DNA of 64,000 nucleotides, taken from assembly GCF_001682865.1 (NCBI RefSeq), contig NZ_MAQX01000034.1, positions 103,569-167,568 of the forward strand, in the 5' to 3' direction. The notes under the pieces are model-generated. The model had not been told where the DNA came from and ran no database searches. It saw only the letters and a list, made by a program, of their open reading frames with translations. Of the stretch, positions 44,172 through 53,048 are shown in pieces. Position 1 is the first letter of the stretch. Every line of letters starts with the position of its first letter. The DNA is from Bacillus sp. FJAT-26390 (lineage in GTDB: Bacteria > Bacillota > Bacilli > Paenibacillales > Paenibacillaceae). A program made the position numbers and the translations under genes.

Positions 44172-46436
44172 TCAAATATCCTCGGTATGACGGGCTTTTC
44201 CGGGCTTAATCTTCAGCTTTCTATAGTCTCCCGGCGTTACACCGGCGATTCGCTTGAACACGCGGCCGAACGTAATCGAATTCGCATATCCCACCTGAAG
44301 GGCAATATTTTGCACCGACTCCTCGGTAGTCGCGAGCAGCTCCTCCGCCCGCTCCATACGAAGCTGAACGATAAAATCAACAAACTTCATATTAAATTCT
44401 TCTTTGAATAAATAGCTGGCGTATTTGCCCGATATATGGAACCGGTCGCTCAAGTGCTTTAACGATAAATCCGGGTTCTCGAAATTCTCCTCGATATATG
44501 CCTTCAATTCGTTTATCATTGCGCGATGGTTTTTCGTTTCGCTGTGCGCGACATAAGTGCGGTATATATCCGTCAGCCGCTCAAAGTAATAAGCTTTTAA
44601 TTCGTCTAGCGTCGCGGTATCGTCGGCTTCACCCTGCTTGGCCTTCGCCTCTGGACCTTTGAAATGGCTGTGCAGCTCGTCGGACATATCCGACAGCTCG
44701 CTCCCGAGCATATCCATCATCGTCAGCAAAACCATCCTAATGTCCTCATCCTTCAGGCAGTCTTTCTCCAAATGCTCGAACAATCTCTCCAAATGCGCAC
44801 GCCATTCGCCCGTTAAAAGCCTGAATTCCTTGACAAGCCCGGAGCCATGCTGCAGATAGGCATACCATTTCCGGCCTGCTTCATCCGGCAGATCCTCGCT
44901 CATCACGACCGATTGTTTGCCGAGGGACATCTTATGCAGCAGCACGTCAATTGCCGCCTTATAAGAGAGCCCGACCTTCTCCCATTCCCGTTCCACATGT
45001 CCGACGCCAAAAAGCAGCGACAGCCGCAAATGCTCAGCCACCCAAATCCTGCCTTTATCGGCGAATTCACGAATTTTCTCTCTTGCGGGGACACTTCCGC
45101 CGCTTAAACCGACGATCATCCCCATCCGGTTCTCCGCAATCCACTCCGCCCAGCCGTACATGCCGTCCGCTTGCGCCAGCTCCTGAAGCACGTTGGTTAA
45201 CGCAAACTTCAACGTATGCTGGTCCCGCGTTGAAAAATCGCTGCTAAAATCGCGATAGCGCCCGATCTCAACGACCACGAACGCCAATTGCTGCGGCTTC
45301 TCGCCTGCCGGAAGCAATCCCAGCTTCGCTAAACGTTCCGAAACCTTTTCTGGGCCGCTGCCCTGCATCATATCGTGGAACAGCTGCCGCCGGCTCACGA
45401 GCAGATTTTCGCGCTGCTCCTTCTCGAAATCAGCCGTTTGCTGTATGAGGCTCTCCAGCGTATGGTCGATCATGGACAATTCGTCCATCTTCAGTCCAAA
45501 CGCATCCTCCCGCAGCTGTATCGATTCGATTCTGTTCATCATGACCCGGATCGGCTTATAGTTTTTTCTTGTTATATAAATGATGTAAAAAATAGCAAAT
45601 ACAACGGTGAGCAGGCCGATTACAACCCACACATACGAGATGACCGACACCCACATGAACAGCTGTCCTGCGGCAATGCCGCTCTCGAATGACCAGCCTG
45701 TCAGCTCCACGGATAAGCGGTTCAGCACTTTGCCGCCCTCCGCATTGCCGGATTGACCTGCCCCCCTTGTGGAAAACAACGGCGTCCCGGCCGCGTCAAG
45801 CACATCTACGAAGGAGACGCCCCCGTTATTCATCGACCTGATCATTTGCTCGACCGCGTACATATCGACGTTAATGACGACGAGACCCTCGGTTCCGAAT
45901 GGCAGCGGCTCTCTTTTGTAAATGGAAATTACGCGTTTATCCTTCTCCGTGCTGAATTCATGGTAGGGGCGCACGATCGACCAACCATGGCTGTCCGGGT
46001 TCGCCAGCGCCTGCTCAATGAACGCCTTGTCTGCGAACGACTCCCAGCCCACTTGCCCGCTGCGCGTCAGCACCTGCTTATCCTCCGTACGATACACATA
46101 AATCGAATCCAGCAAGCTGTCGCTCGCGGTGAGCGTGCGCATGCTATCGACGACATCGAAGATCACCTGGCTGTTATCGTCCGTTAGTCCAATATTCAGA
46201 AAATCGCGGTATCGATGGTTTTTCCCTATCTCTTCAAGCACGTCCATCTCGATATCCTTGAGGGAACGGGAAAGCCTGTCCACCATATAGCTGGTCGTTA
46301 TCCGGTCCGCCTTGACCGTTTCCTTGTGCGAAATATCATTGACAACAATAAAGGACAAAAAGATCAAAATCGTCACCGTAAACAAAAAAATCGGGAAATA
46401 GGAAAGCAGCATGCGGCGGTACCAGTTCCTCTTCAT
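44172..46436 (-). CDS. Membrane-bound AraC-type regulator with Cache-like sensor
   Basis: 754 residues. One membrane segment near 10-32, an extracellular domain of about 220 residues with Cache-like features, a second membrane segment (VISYVWVVIGLLTVVFAIFY), a HAMP-like linker, a middle region of about 270 residues, then an AraC double helix-turn-helix at the C-terminus (LSDRFHISGKYASYLFKEEF and VGYANSITFGRVFKRIAG, in part). It has no histidine kinase, so signal sensing and DNA binding are in one membrane protein. The ATG at 46436 follows AAGGAG at 8 bases. It precedes the sugar importer operon and probably activates it. A cre-like box is upstream. Confidence 0.92.
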   Translation of the reverse strand: MKRNWYRRMLLSYFPIFLFTVTILIFLSFIVVNDISHKETVKADRITTSYMVDRLSRSLKDIEMDVLEEIGKNHRYRDFLNIGLTDDNSQVIFDVVDSMRTLTASDSLLDSIYVYRTEDKQVLTRSGQVGWESFADKAFIEQALANPDSHGWSIVRPYHEFSTEKDKRVISIYKREPLPFGTEGLVVINVDMYAVEQMIRSMNNGGVSFVDVLDAAGTPLFSTRGAGQSGNAEGGKVLNRLSVELTGWSFESGIAAGQLFMWVSVISYVWVVIGLLTVVFAIFYIIYITRKNYKPIRVMMNRIESIQLREDAFGLKMDELSMIDHTLESLIQQTADFEKEQRENLLVSRRQLFHDMMQGSGPEKVSERLAKLGLLPAGEKPQQLAFVVVEIGRYRDFSSDFSTRDQHTLKFALTNVLQELAQADGMYGWAEWIAENRMGMIVGLSGGSVPAREKIREFADKGRIWVAEHLRLSLLFGVGHVEREWEKVGLSYKAAIDVLLHKMSLGKQSVVMSEDLPDEAGRKWYAYLQHGSGLVKEFRLLTGEWRAHLERLFEHLEKDCLKDEDIRMVLLTMMDMLGSELSDMSDELHSHFKGPEAKAKQGEADDTATLDELKAYYFERLTDIYRTYVAHSETKNHRAMINELKAYIEENFENPDLSLKHLSDRFHISGKYASYLFKEEFNMKFVDFIVQLRMERAEELLATTEESVQNIALQVGYANSITFGRVFKRIAGVTPGDYRKLKIKPGKARHTEDI

Positions 46437-46479
46437 CTCTATCACTCCTTGTATAAAAGCACGAATGCCTATTCTTCAG

Positions 46480-46494
46480 AGAAAGCGCTTACCT
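46480..46494 (-). promoter_or_regulatory. cre-like box upstream of the membrane AraC regulator
   Basis: The minus strand reads AGGTAAGCGCTTTCT, one mismatch from WTGNAANCGNWWNCW. It lies 44-58 bases before the start codon, a position suited to repression. Confidence 0.45.
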
Positions 46495-46583
46495 TGCTTA
46501 TTTTAAGAGATTATACACGAGTATTCAATGACAAGCGCAGCCATTTGTTCGATTTAAACGGTTTATTGGTAAATAGCCAAAAT

Positions 46584-46626
46584 AAAAGCCCATAGACATC
46601 GCCGGGTTGGCGAGATCTATGGGCTT
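46584..46626 (-). terminator. Intrinsic terminator of the fucosidase gene
   Basis: Stem AGCCCATAGA / TCTATGGGCT with an inner GGCG/CGCC hairpin, followed on the minus strand by TTTTATTTT. Confidence 0.8.
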
Positions 46627-46648
46627 ATTGCTGCGTGTATCTTATTCC

Positions 46649-48787
46649 TCAGTCTCCCACATCCGTTGCATCAAATTCCGCAAAGCTTCTCCCTTGATTA
46701 TCGTACGCGCCAAGCGGAGCAAGCGTCACCGAATAAAGCCTCATCAGCTCCTTCCCTTCCATTTGCACAGGCGTGATAGACAGGTCATGCTCACCGGCGG
46801 AAATCACAAACTCGCATGACAGCGTTGCGGTTTCCATTGGACTTTCCGTTCGGTTGACGCGTTTCTCCATAGTCTCATCCCCCAAGGCAATCCGGACAAC
46901 TCCCGCATCCACCGCTTCTGCTGTGCTGTATGTTAACGATAGCCTTATTTTCATGGAATGATTTAACCGAACCTTCCAAATCACCCGCTTATTCAAGCTC
47001 GTCCAGTTGCAAATATAATCATTTCCTTTCTTCCCGTCTCCGTATTTCATTCCCTGACTGACTTCCGCGTCAAAGCTTCTTAAGACATTAATCCCTTTTT
47101 CGCTAAGGAGGCGGCCCGCATGAGTCCTGATCTCGCCATCTACTTCCACGGCTATAACACTGTTGGTGGAATCCGGAGCCATCAAAGGGACATGAATGAG
47201 CCAATCGTAGTAATTCAGCCTTTTGGTTTCCAGAGGCTTTTGCTCCTGATCGGATAGCAGCCATGCTTTGCGAATAACATTCATCAGGCCACCCAGCACC
47301 AACTCTCCGTCCTTCGGCCACTGAAAAACGTGAAGGTACAGCTTATTCGCTTTTTTCGTCGATTCGCCCCATTGCTGCACTTCCAGCGGCGTTCTCGATG
47401 TCCCGTAAATACTGTCCCCGTTAACAGCGAGCCACGCCCCAATTTCCTGCAAAATAGGCGTATCCCGTTCGTCGATCTCCCCATTGCCCTTCGGCCCCAA
47501 ATTCATCAGCATATTGCCGCCGCGCGCTGCGGATTTCGCTAAGAGCTCGATAAATGCCGAAGCCGGCTTATGGCTGTGGTCATCTATCGAATAACCATAG
47601 GATTCATTAGTCGTCGGAATGCTCTCCCAATCACCCTCGCACGGGAAAATTTCAAGCGCGCGATCCGCAGTATTCACATAATCCGCAAACGTATAAAATC
47701 CACGGCCCGCCGCAAGGCGGCCATTCACGACAACCCGGTCATCAGCCTCCCTGATCGCCTCCAAAATCTTTAAATTTTCCGATAACGGCAATTTATGCGG
47801 CGTATCAAACCATAAAATATCAGGTTCATAGACGCGTATCAGCTCCAAAATCTGCGGAATGGCTTTTTGGTCAACATAATAATTAGCCGTTCTTGCCAAA
47901 AGCTCCGGATGCTCCGAATGCCACAGCTTCCCATCCCCTTCATATAGCCGAAGATCTCCGCCCGGATTCGTATATTCCCAGTCATTGCCCGGCGCATCGG
48001 GATGCTCCCAATCAAATGCGTGGGAGTAATAAAAGCCATACTTCATGCCGTGCCTGGCACAAGCCTCTTTAAGCTCAAGCAGCGGATCGTGCTGAAACGG
48101 CGTCATGCGGATATCAAACGGATAAGCATCCGATGGATACATCGAGAATCCGTCATGGTGCTTAGCCGTAATCACCACATACTTCATGCCAGCGGCTTTA
48201 ATCAGCCGAACCCACGCTTCCGCGTCAAAATGCTCCGGGCTAAACTTATCGATAAAGGCTTCCTTGTATTCCTTATGGCCGATTTTTTTCGCCCGCATCA
48301 AATGCTCGGCATATCCTTGCGATTTCTCGCCTTTCCATCTCCCGCCCGTAATCGAGTAGACTCCCCAATGAATGAAACAGCCCAGCCGAGCCTCGCGCCA
48401 CCAAGCCAGCCGGTTCTCCATATTTACAAGCGACTGCGGCCACCATCCGTCCAGCGCGTGCTGAATCGCCTGACTATCATGATCATCCGCCTCCAGCACG
48501 GAAGGCGCCAGTACTCTCATAGAGGCTATTTTCAAAAGGGGATTGCCCTTCTTCAGCATTATGTTTTCTAAAACGGGCTCACCGTTCAGCACCCGGGAGT
48601 CACCCTTGAAATGATCCTCGGCATAAATGACAGCTTGAAAGCCTTTTGCCACTTGAATTGAGCTTAGCGGAGCTTCTTTCAAGCCCAGCTCTTGCAAGCG
48701 GGATAGCGAATAGTTGCCAACCGACAGCGCTGCCTTTATATCTTGACTGCTAATAATGACCGCAGATGCTTCGTTATAATCGCTCAT
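46649..48787 (-). CDS. GH29 alpha-L-fucosidase with N-terminal crystallin-like domain
   Basis: 712 residues. The GH29 barrel begins near 115: CFIHWGVYS (137-145), KHHDGF (209-214) and the nucleophile Asp328 in WFDTP. A C-terminal beta domain of about 200 residues follows. The first about 95 residues carry an AVIYAEDHFKGDSRVL element that resembles a beta/gamma-crystallin motif, unusual in this family. No signal peptide, so it acts in the cytosol on imported fucosides. The ATG at 48787 follows TTGGAGG. It is divergent from an AraC regulator and ends in its own terminator. Alpha-L-galactosidase activity also occurs in GH29. Confidence 0.92.
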   Translation of the reverse strand: MSDYNEASAVIISSQDIKAALSVGNYSLSRLQELGLKEAPLSSIQVAKGFQAVIYAEDHFKGDSRVLNGEPVLENIMLKKGNPLLKIASMRVLAPSVLEADDHDSQAIQHALDGWWPQSLVNMENRLAWWREARLGCFIHWGVYSITGGRWKGEKSQGYAEHLMRAKKIGHKEYKEAFIDKFSPEHFDAEAWVRLIKAAGMKYVVITAKHHDGFSMYPSDAYPFDIRMTPFQHDPLLELKEACARHGMKYGFYYSHAFDWEHPDAPGNDWEYTNPGGDLRLYEGDGKLWHSEHPELLARTANYYVDQKAIPQILELIRVYEPDILWFDTPHKLPLSENLKILEAIREADDRVVVNGRLAAGRGFYTFADYVNTADRALEIFPCEGDWESIPTTNESYGYSIDDHSHKPASAFIELLAKSAARGGNMLMNLGPKGNGEIDERDTPILQEIGAWLAVNGDSIYGTSRTPLEVQQWGESTKKANKLYLHVFQWPKDGELVLGGLMNVIRKAWLLSDQEQKPLETKRLNYYDWLIHVPLMAPDSTNSVIAVEVDGEIRTHAGRLLSEKGINVLRSFDAEVSQGMKYGDGKKGNDYICNWTSLNKRVIWKVRLNHSMKIRLSLTYSTAEAVDAGVVRIALGDETMEKRVNRTESPMETATLSCEFVISAGEHDLSITPVQMEGKELMRLYSVTLAPLGAYDNQGRSFAEFDATDVGD

Positions 48788-48941
48788 TTGTATAACCTCC
48801 AATTCGATCGGGCTGTTCTCCGTATTTTCATCCTGCTGCTCATTATCCGGCTTAGGGCTGCTAAAGTATTTAGATGAAATTCCGCTGCTTTATAGAGATT
48901 TCCAGCAAAATATGAAAATGAAGGCGCAAGTCGTTCATCCG

Positions 48942-48954
48942 CCGTGAATCACGG
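48942..48954. promoter_or_regulatory. Perfect palindrome CCGTGA-A-TCACGG
   Basis: Six-base arms around one base, located 4 bases before the -35 of the AraC gene. Suggests a dimer-binding operator in the fucosidase/AraC divergent region. Confidence 0.4.
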
Positions 48955-48957
48955 TCA

Positions 48958-48986
48958 TTGACAGCCTCTAATTGGAGGTTTACCCT
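48958..48986 (+). promoter_or_regulatory. Candidate promoter of the AraC gene, with palindromic spacer
   Basis: TTGACA (48958-48963), 17-base spacer, TACCCT (48981-48986). The -35 is perfect and the -10 poor, so activation may be required. The spacer contains CCTCTAATTGGAGG (48965-48978), a near-perfect palindrome. Confidence 0.4.
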
Positions 48987-48991
48987 TAAAT

Positions 48992-49001
48992 AAAGCGCTT
49001 T
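48992..49001. promoter_or_regulatory. Palindrome AAAGCGCTTT, LacI/CcpA-type core
   Basis: Self-complementary ten bases between the candidate -10 and the ribosome site of the AraC gene. The core resembles LacI-family operators and cre, but flanks deviate at two positions. Confidence 0.35.
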
Positions 49002-49042
49002 CTATTGAAGCTTCCCATGATCAAGAGTGAGGTGGTTGCCTT

Positions 49043-49906
49043 GTGCGTATAGAATCATCGATTGTTTCCATTAAGCCTTCCATAAGAGCCGCCCATTATC
49101 ACGCCTACTCCGGGACGCTCAAGGAGAAAAACCGCTGCGGCTACTGCTGCGCCTTTCACCTGATCGATAAAGGGATCGGCACTGTGCTTATGGCTGGCCG
49201 CACATTTCCTCTGAGGAAAGGGACGCTCGTCTTTATTCCGCCGGGAACCAACCATTCCTTTCATATTTCCGAATCACAGCCTATAGCCTCCTATGATCTG
49301 TACTGTGATTTTTATACCAAAAAAGATACCCGCATCCATCTTTGCTTTAACCCTCCCGAGGATTTTAACGCTGAATGGATGACGGTGATGCCAGATAGCT
49401 CGGTCATCGAGCCATTAACGGGTACACTCCAGCTTTCCCGCTACCCGGAGCTGATTCAGACTTTCATTCATCTGGTTAGGCTCAGCCGGCTCGATATCCA
49501 TTTTAAGGAAGAGATCGTAAGCAGTATGCTGTACAGCTGGATTCTCCAATTGTTCAATCTGAAAATATCGGATAACATCCCTGATTACCGGATTCAAAAA
49601 ATTATCGACCTGATGGAACAGTTTCCCGGTACCAACCCGCCCTATGAGCAATGGCTTGATTTATGCCAGTTAAAAAAATCGCAGTTTTACAGCATTTTCA
49701 AAAAAATGACCGGCCTCACGCCAAAAGAATGTTTTGCGCGGATCAAAATGCAGAGGGCCTACGCGATGCTCCATGAAAGCGACAGCTCTATAACCTCCAT
49801 CGCCGAACAGCTCGGTTATTCGGGCATCCATTATTTCTCGAAGCAATTTTCGGCGTATTTCGGTATCCCTCCGTCCGAGCTTCGCAAACGCACCAACGCG
49901 GATTAG
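49043..49906 (+). CDS. AraC-family regulator, divergent from the fucosidase
   Basis: 287 residues, starting with GTG at 49043 preceded by GAGGTGG. N-terminal cupin-like domain (FPLRKGTLVFIPPGTNH) and C-terminal AraC helix-turn-helix pair (KKSQFYSIFKKMTGLTPKE and LGYSGIHYFSKQFSAYFG). The divergent arrangement makes the fucosidase its likely target. The spacer holds three palindromes. It is followed by a hairpin and the remains of a sugar permease, so a transporter may once have belonged to the same regulon. Confidence 0.91.
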   Translation: MRIESSIVSIKPSIRAAHYHAYSGTLKEKNRCGYCCAFHLIDKGIGTVLMAGRTFPLRKGTLVFIPPGTNHSFHISESQPIASYDLYCDFYTKKDTRIHLCFNPPEDFNAEWMTVMPDSSVIEPLTGTLQLSRYPELIQTFIHLVRLSRLDIHFKEEIVSSMLYSWILQLFNLKISDNIPDYRIQKIIDLMEQFPGTNPPYEQWLDLCQLKKSQFYSIFKKMTGLTPKECFARIKMQRAYAMLHESDSSITSIAEQLGYSGIHYFSKQFSAYFGIPPSELRKRTNAD

Positions 49907-49911
49907 AGTAA

Positions 49912-49955
49912 AAAATGCACGGTCAGCTTAACGATGAGCTAACCGTGCATTTGAC
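49912..49955 (-). terminator. Hairpin terminator between AraC gene and permease pseudogene
   Basis: AAATGCACGGT.AGCT pairs with AGCT.ACCGTGCATTT. The minus strand has a following run of T, the plus strand does not. It would end the former permease transcript and may also stop the AraC message. Confidence 0.7.
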
Positions 49956-49959
49956 CCCA

Positions 49960-50437
49960 TTATTTGACCGCCCCCGCGGTTATTCCTGTCACGATGTATC
50001 GCTGAAAAAACAGATAGAGGAGAACAACGGGCACCATCGAAATTAACAATCCGGCGAATAGAGGCCCCCACTCGGTCCTGTACTGCATCTCCCCTTGCAT
50101 GATCGCAATCCCTACTGGCAGCGTGTATTTGGAAGGAAGTCAAAACGGGCAATGACATATGCGGTTGTTGTGGATAAAAAAATGGACATGACGGAGCTAA
50201 TTAAAGTTACGTACACGGAATTCAAGAAATAATCGCCGAAATGGTAGGTTTTCCACACATAAGAAAAATGGTTCCAGTGCAGAGGCATTTCGGGCAGAGA
50301 CCACGGTTTGTTCGTTAGAAATTGCGGATTATCCTCAAGCGCGCCAAATAATGTCCATAGAAGCGGATAAAGAACAGCCGCGCTCCATAAAAGGAGAACC
50401 AGGATGGCCAGCGTATTAAAAAATGTTGAAATGTGAA
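49960..50437 (-). pseudogene. Remnant of a MalG-type sugar ABC permease (internal deletion and 5' truncation)
   Basis: Read on the minus strand from about 50437, the translation has LAILVLLLWSAAVLYPLLW, then a short periplasmic loop and ISSVMSIFLSTTTAYVIARFDF, typical of the N-terminal third of MalG-type permeases. At about 50131-50140 it jumps into another frame giving YTLPVGIAIMQGEMQ and the C-terminal end with ITAGAVK and a stop at 49960. The EAA region is missing, so roughly 100 residues are deleted and the frame is broken. There is no start codon at the 5' end, which abuts the terminator of the GH16 gene. The gene cannot make a working permease. Confidence 0.85.
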
Positions 50438-50454
50438 TTTAAGGGGTTATTTTC

Positions 50455-50495
50455 GAAAAATGATCCTCCGCAACACTTGTTGTTACGGAGGATCA
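50455..50495 (-). terminator. Intrinsic terminator of the beta-glucan operon
   Basis: TGATCCTCCG.AACA pairs with TGTT.CGGAGGATCA, followed by TTTTT on the minus strand, 9 bases after the GH16-PA14 stop. Confidence 0.85.
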
Positions 50496-50503
50496 TCCAA
50501 TCG

Positions 50504-51718
50504 TTAATTCAAATAAAGCCTATTTTGCGGAATGATTTGTTTCGCTTGAGACGCACTAGACCAAGATAGCTTAGCTACTGCATCTTCCGTATTATCGTAA
50601 TATTCAACCTTAATATCGTACTTCTGCCCCGCTGTCAGTTGAATCGTTCCGGACCATTCCGTCGTGGCTTGATCCACCCATTTATTGATGATGAGCTGAT
50701 TATTCACCCATACCTTGACGCCATCATCGGAGCTCGTATAAAAGGTGTAAGTCCCCGAATATTGAGGCTTCACTTTGCCCGTCCATCTTACCGAGAAGGT
50801 ATCTGCATCCATAGATGGCATCGGAGCGCCAAGGCCCCAGTCGAAGTTTACAGTCGCATCGGTCCTTGTAGCTTTTAGCGAAGTAAAATCCATGTTGTTG
50901 TAGTAGTTCGCCGTAAGCCCCGTTCCTTCCACTTCTCCTGTAGGAAGGTCGCTTGCTGGCGTGAATTTGATCCAATCGTAGTAAGCCCGGCTTGGCGTGC
51001 CCGAGTATACGAATGGTCCAGTCCATATTTCAGCCGGTCCCGCACCTGACCACAGGTTCGCCATAATATAACCGGGGCTTGTAGGGAGCGCGCCTCGCGA
51101 TCCGTTCTCCGTATGCACCAAATTACCGTCTACGTACCATTTGATGTAAGTAGGGGACCATTCGAAAGCATAATTGTGAAAAGCCAAGGAAGAGTCGAAT
51201 CCAAGATCGATAATCGTGCTATGCTGGCCGACACCATTCGTAAAGTAGTTGGCTTCAAGCTTCGTTGTGTCTTTGCCCAATATTTCAATGTCGATTTCAT
51301 CGTTTGACGTGCCTGCCGCTTGGCCCGAATAAGTGAAGAGGCCAGTAACAAGTCCCGTGCCCTTAGCCGCTTTAATCCGCGCCTCAACCCGCCCGTAACC
51401 GTATCTTACATTCGTCGAATATTCGCCCGAAGCATAGTTTTTGCCTGAACAGCTCGCAGGGCAGCCTGTATTATCCAATCGCAAAGCCATAATGCCATTA
51501 TTAAATTCTTGGTTAGCCGCCCGCCAGCCTACGCCAAAATCCACGCCGTTGCCCCAGCCGTCCGAAGTGTAGAATAAATTGGAATTAAGCGCATTTAGCG
51601 GTTCATCAAACGCTGCGTCTGCTGCAAAAGCTTGTTTAGGCAGCATAAGAGTGAGAAGCAGCGTACAAGCCGCCATAAATGCTATCATTCGTTTCTTGCC
51701 GCTAATTACCATGTTCAT
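50504..51718 (-). CDS. Secreted GH16 beta-glucanase with PA14 domain
   Basis: 404 residues. A signal peptide ends near AFA (30-32). The GH16 domain follows with the catalytic motif Glu141-Ile-Asp143-Ile-Glu145, and surrounding NYFTNGVGQH and KWYVDGNLVHTE match bacterial licheninases (beta-1,3-1,4-glucanase). The C-terminal about 140 residues are a PA14 domain (YSGTYTFYTSSDDGVKVWVN in part), usually a carbohydrate-binding module. A Cys pair lies at 86 and 90. The ATG at 51718 follows AAGAGGTG. It is last in the beta-glucan operon, 31 bases after GH4. It should cut mixed-linkage or 1,3-glucans outside the cell. Confidence 0.92.
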   Translation of the reverse strand: MNMVISGKKRMIAFMAACTLLLTLMLPKQAFAADAAFDEPLNALNSNLFYTSDGWGNGVDFGVGWRAANQEFNNGIMALRLDNTGCPASCSGKNYASGEYSTNVRYGYGRVEARIKAAKGTGLVTGLFTYSGQAAGTSNDEIDIEILGKDTTKLEANYFTNGVGQHSTIIDLGFDSSLAFHNYAFEWSPTYIKWYVDGNLVHTENGSRGALPTSPGYIMANLWSGAGPAEIWTGPFVYSGTPSRAYYDWIKFTPASDLPTGEVEGTGLTANYYNNMDFTSLKATRTDATVNFDWGLGAPMPSMDADTFSVRWTGKVKPQYSGTYTFYTSSDDGVKVWVNNQLIINKWVDQATTEWSGTIQLTAGQKYDIKVEYYDNTEDAVAKLSWSSASQAKQIIPQNRLYLN

Positions 51719-51749
51719 GAATACACACCTCTTTCTCAGAGTGGAATTA

Positions 51750-53048
51750 CTAAAAAAACAGTGGTAAATACGTTTTGTTTTTCTCCAGCATCTCCTCAAG
51801 CATCCGCTCCGCATCATTTGCGGAAGAAACAAGCGGATGATGCGCAAGTGCCAGTAAGGCCACCCCCCTGTCTCCGGTAATTGCCGCTTCGATCGTCAAC
51901 TGTTCATATGTTTTCACCGCGTGGATCAGTCCCTTTACAGAAGAAGGTACCGCGGATACCGGCTGAGGAATGGGGCCTTGCTTCGTTACTCGGCAGTTCA
52001 CTTCGATACAGGCGTCATCAGGCAGAAAATCAAGAATGCCTTGGTTGGATACATTCAAGGTCTGAATATCCCCCGAATCATTATGAAGGGAATTCATTAG
52101 CTTCACGGCCGCCTCCGAGTAGTACGCGCCTCCGCGCTGCTCAAGCTGCTTCGGCTTCTCGGAGAGCTCCGGATTGAGATAAATTTCAAACAACTCATCC
52201 TCAAGCCGCTTCACCGTTTCGGCGCGTGTCTCGCCACGAAGCGCGGCTGCCTGCTGCTCGGCGAGAATTTCGCGATGAAGATAGAAGTATTTTAAATAAT
52301 AAGACGGAATAGCCCCGAGAGAGCGAAGCAGAGTGGCATTCCAATCATATTGCGGGACGTTTTTAGCAGAATAGCCATCGCGGTTGCCGAGCAGCTCGGA
52401 TAGCTTAGGCTCGCCATTTACTGTAATATGATTGATCCAATGCAGATGATTAAGACCGACGAAATCACAATGAATGCGATCAACAGGGACGGAATACAAC
52501 GAAGACAGCCATTTGTAAGCTGCTATCGGCGAATTGCATAAACCTACCGAACGGATGCTCGAATGTTTATTAATGGCCTCCGTCACCATCCCGGCAGGAT
52601 TGGTGAAATTAAGCAGCCAAGCGTCGGGGCACAGCTCTTCCATATCTCGGCATATATCAAGAAGGACAGGAATTGTACGAAGACCCTTCATCATGCCGCC
52701 CGGGCCGGTCGTTTCCTGCCCGATCATGCCATACTTCAAAGGGATCGTCTCATCCCAGCGGCGAGCTTCCAGCAGACCGACCCGCATTTGGGTCGACACG
52801 TAATCGGCGCCTTCTAATGCCGACCGCCGATCAAGCGTCAGCTTGACCTCAATCGGAAGGCCGGATTTTGCAACCATCCGCTGGGCAAGCTGCCCGACGA
52901 TAGATAGCTTTCGTGATCCTTCCGGGATATCAACCAACACAATCTCCGTTACCGGGAAGGTAGCGTAATTGTTGATAAATCCTTCTATAAGTTCAGGCGT
53001 ATAGGATGAACCTCCGCCTATGACGGCAATTTTCAGTCGATTACTCAT
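51750..53048 (-). CDS. GH4 6-phospho-beta-glucosidase
   Basis: 432 residues. NAD-binding start IAVIGGGSSYTPEL, FTNPAGMVTEA, and the metal-site residues Cys171 (GLCNSP) and His201 (GLNHLHW), as in LicH/CelF-type GH4 enzymes. These use NAD and Mn to cleave 6-phospho-glycosides by an oxidative elimination mechanism. The ATG overlaps the upstream kinase stop by 4 bases. There is no PTS gene in the window; the substrate phosphate may therefore come from the adjacent kinase. It lies between that kinase and the secreted GH16-PA14. Confidence 0.93.
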   Translation of the reverse strand: MSNRLKIAVIGGGSSYTPELIEGFINNYATFPVTEIVLVDIPEGSRKLSIVGQLAQRMVAKSGLPIEVKLTLDRRSALEGADYVSTQMRVGLLEARRWDETIPLKYGMIGQETTGPGGMMKGLRTIPVLLDICRDMEELCPDAWLLNFTNPAGMVTEAINKHSSIRSVGLCNSPIAAYKWLSSLYSVPVDRIHCDFVGLNHLHWINHITVNGEPKLSELLGNRDGYSAKNVPQYDWNATLLRSLGAIPSYYLKYFYLHREILAEQQAAALRGETRAETVKRLEDELFEIYLNPELSEKPKQLEQRGGAYYSEAAVKLMNSLHNDSGDIQTLNVSNQGILDFLPDDACIEVNCRVTKQGPIPQPVSAVPSSVKGLIHAVKTYEQLTIEAAITGDRGVALLALAHHPLVSSANDAERMLEEMLEKNKTYLPLFF

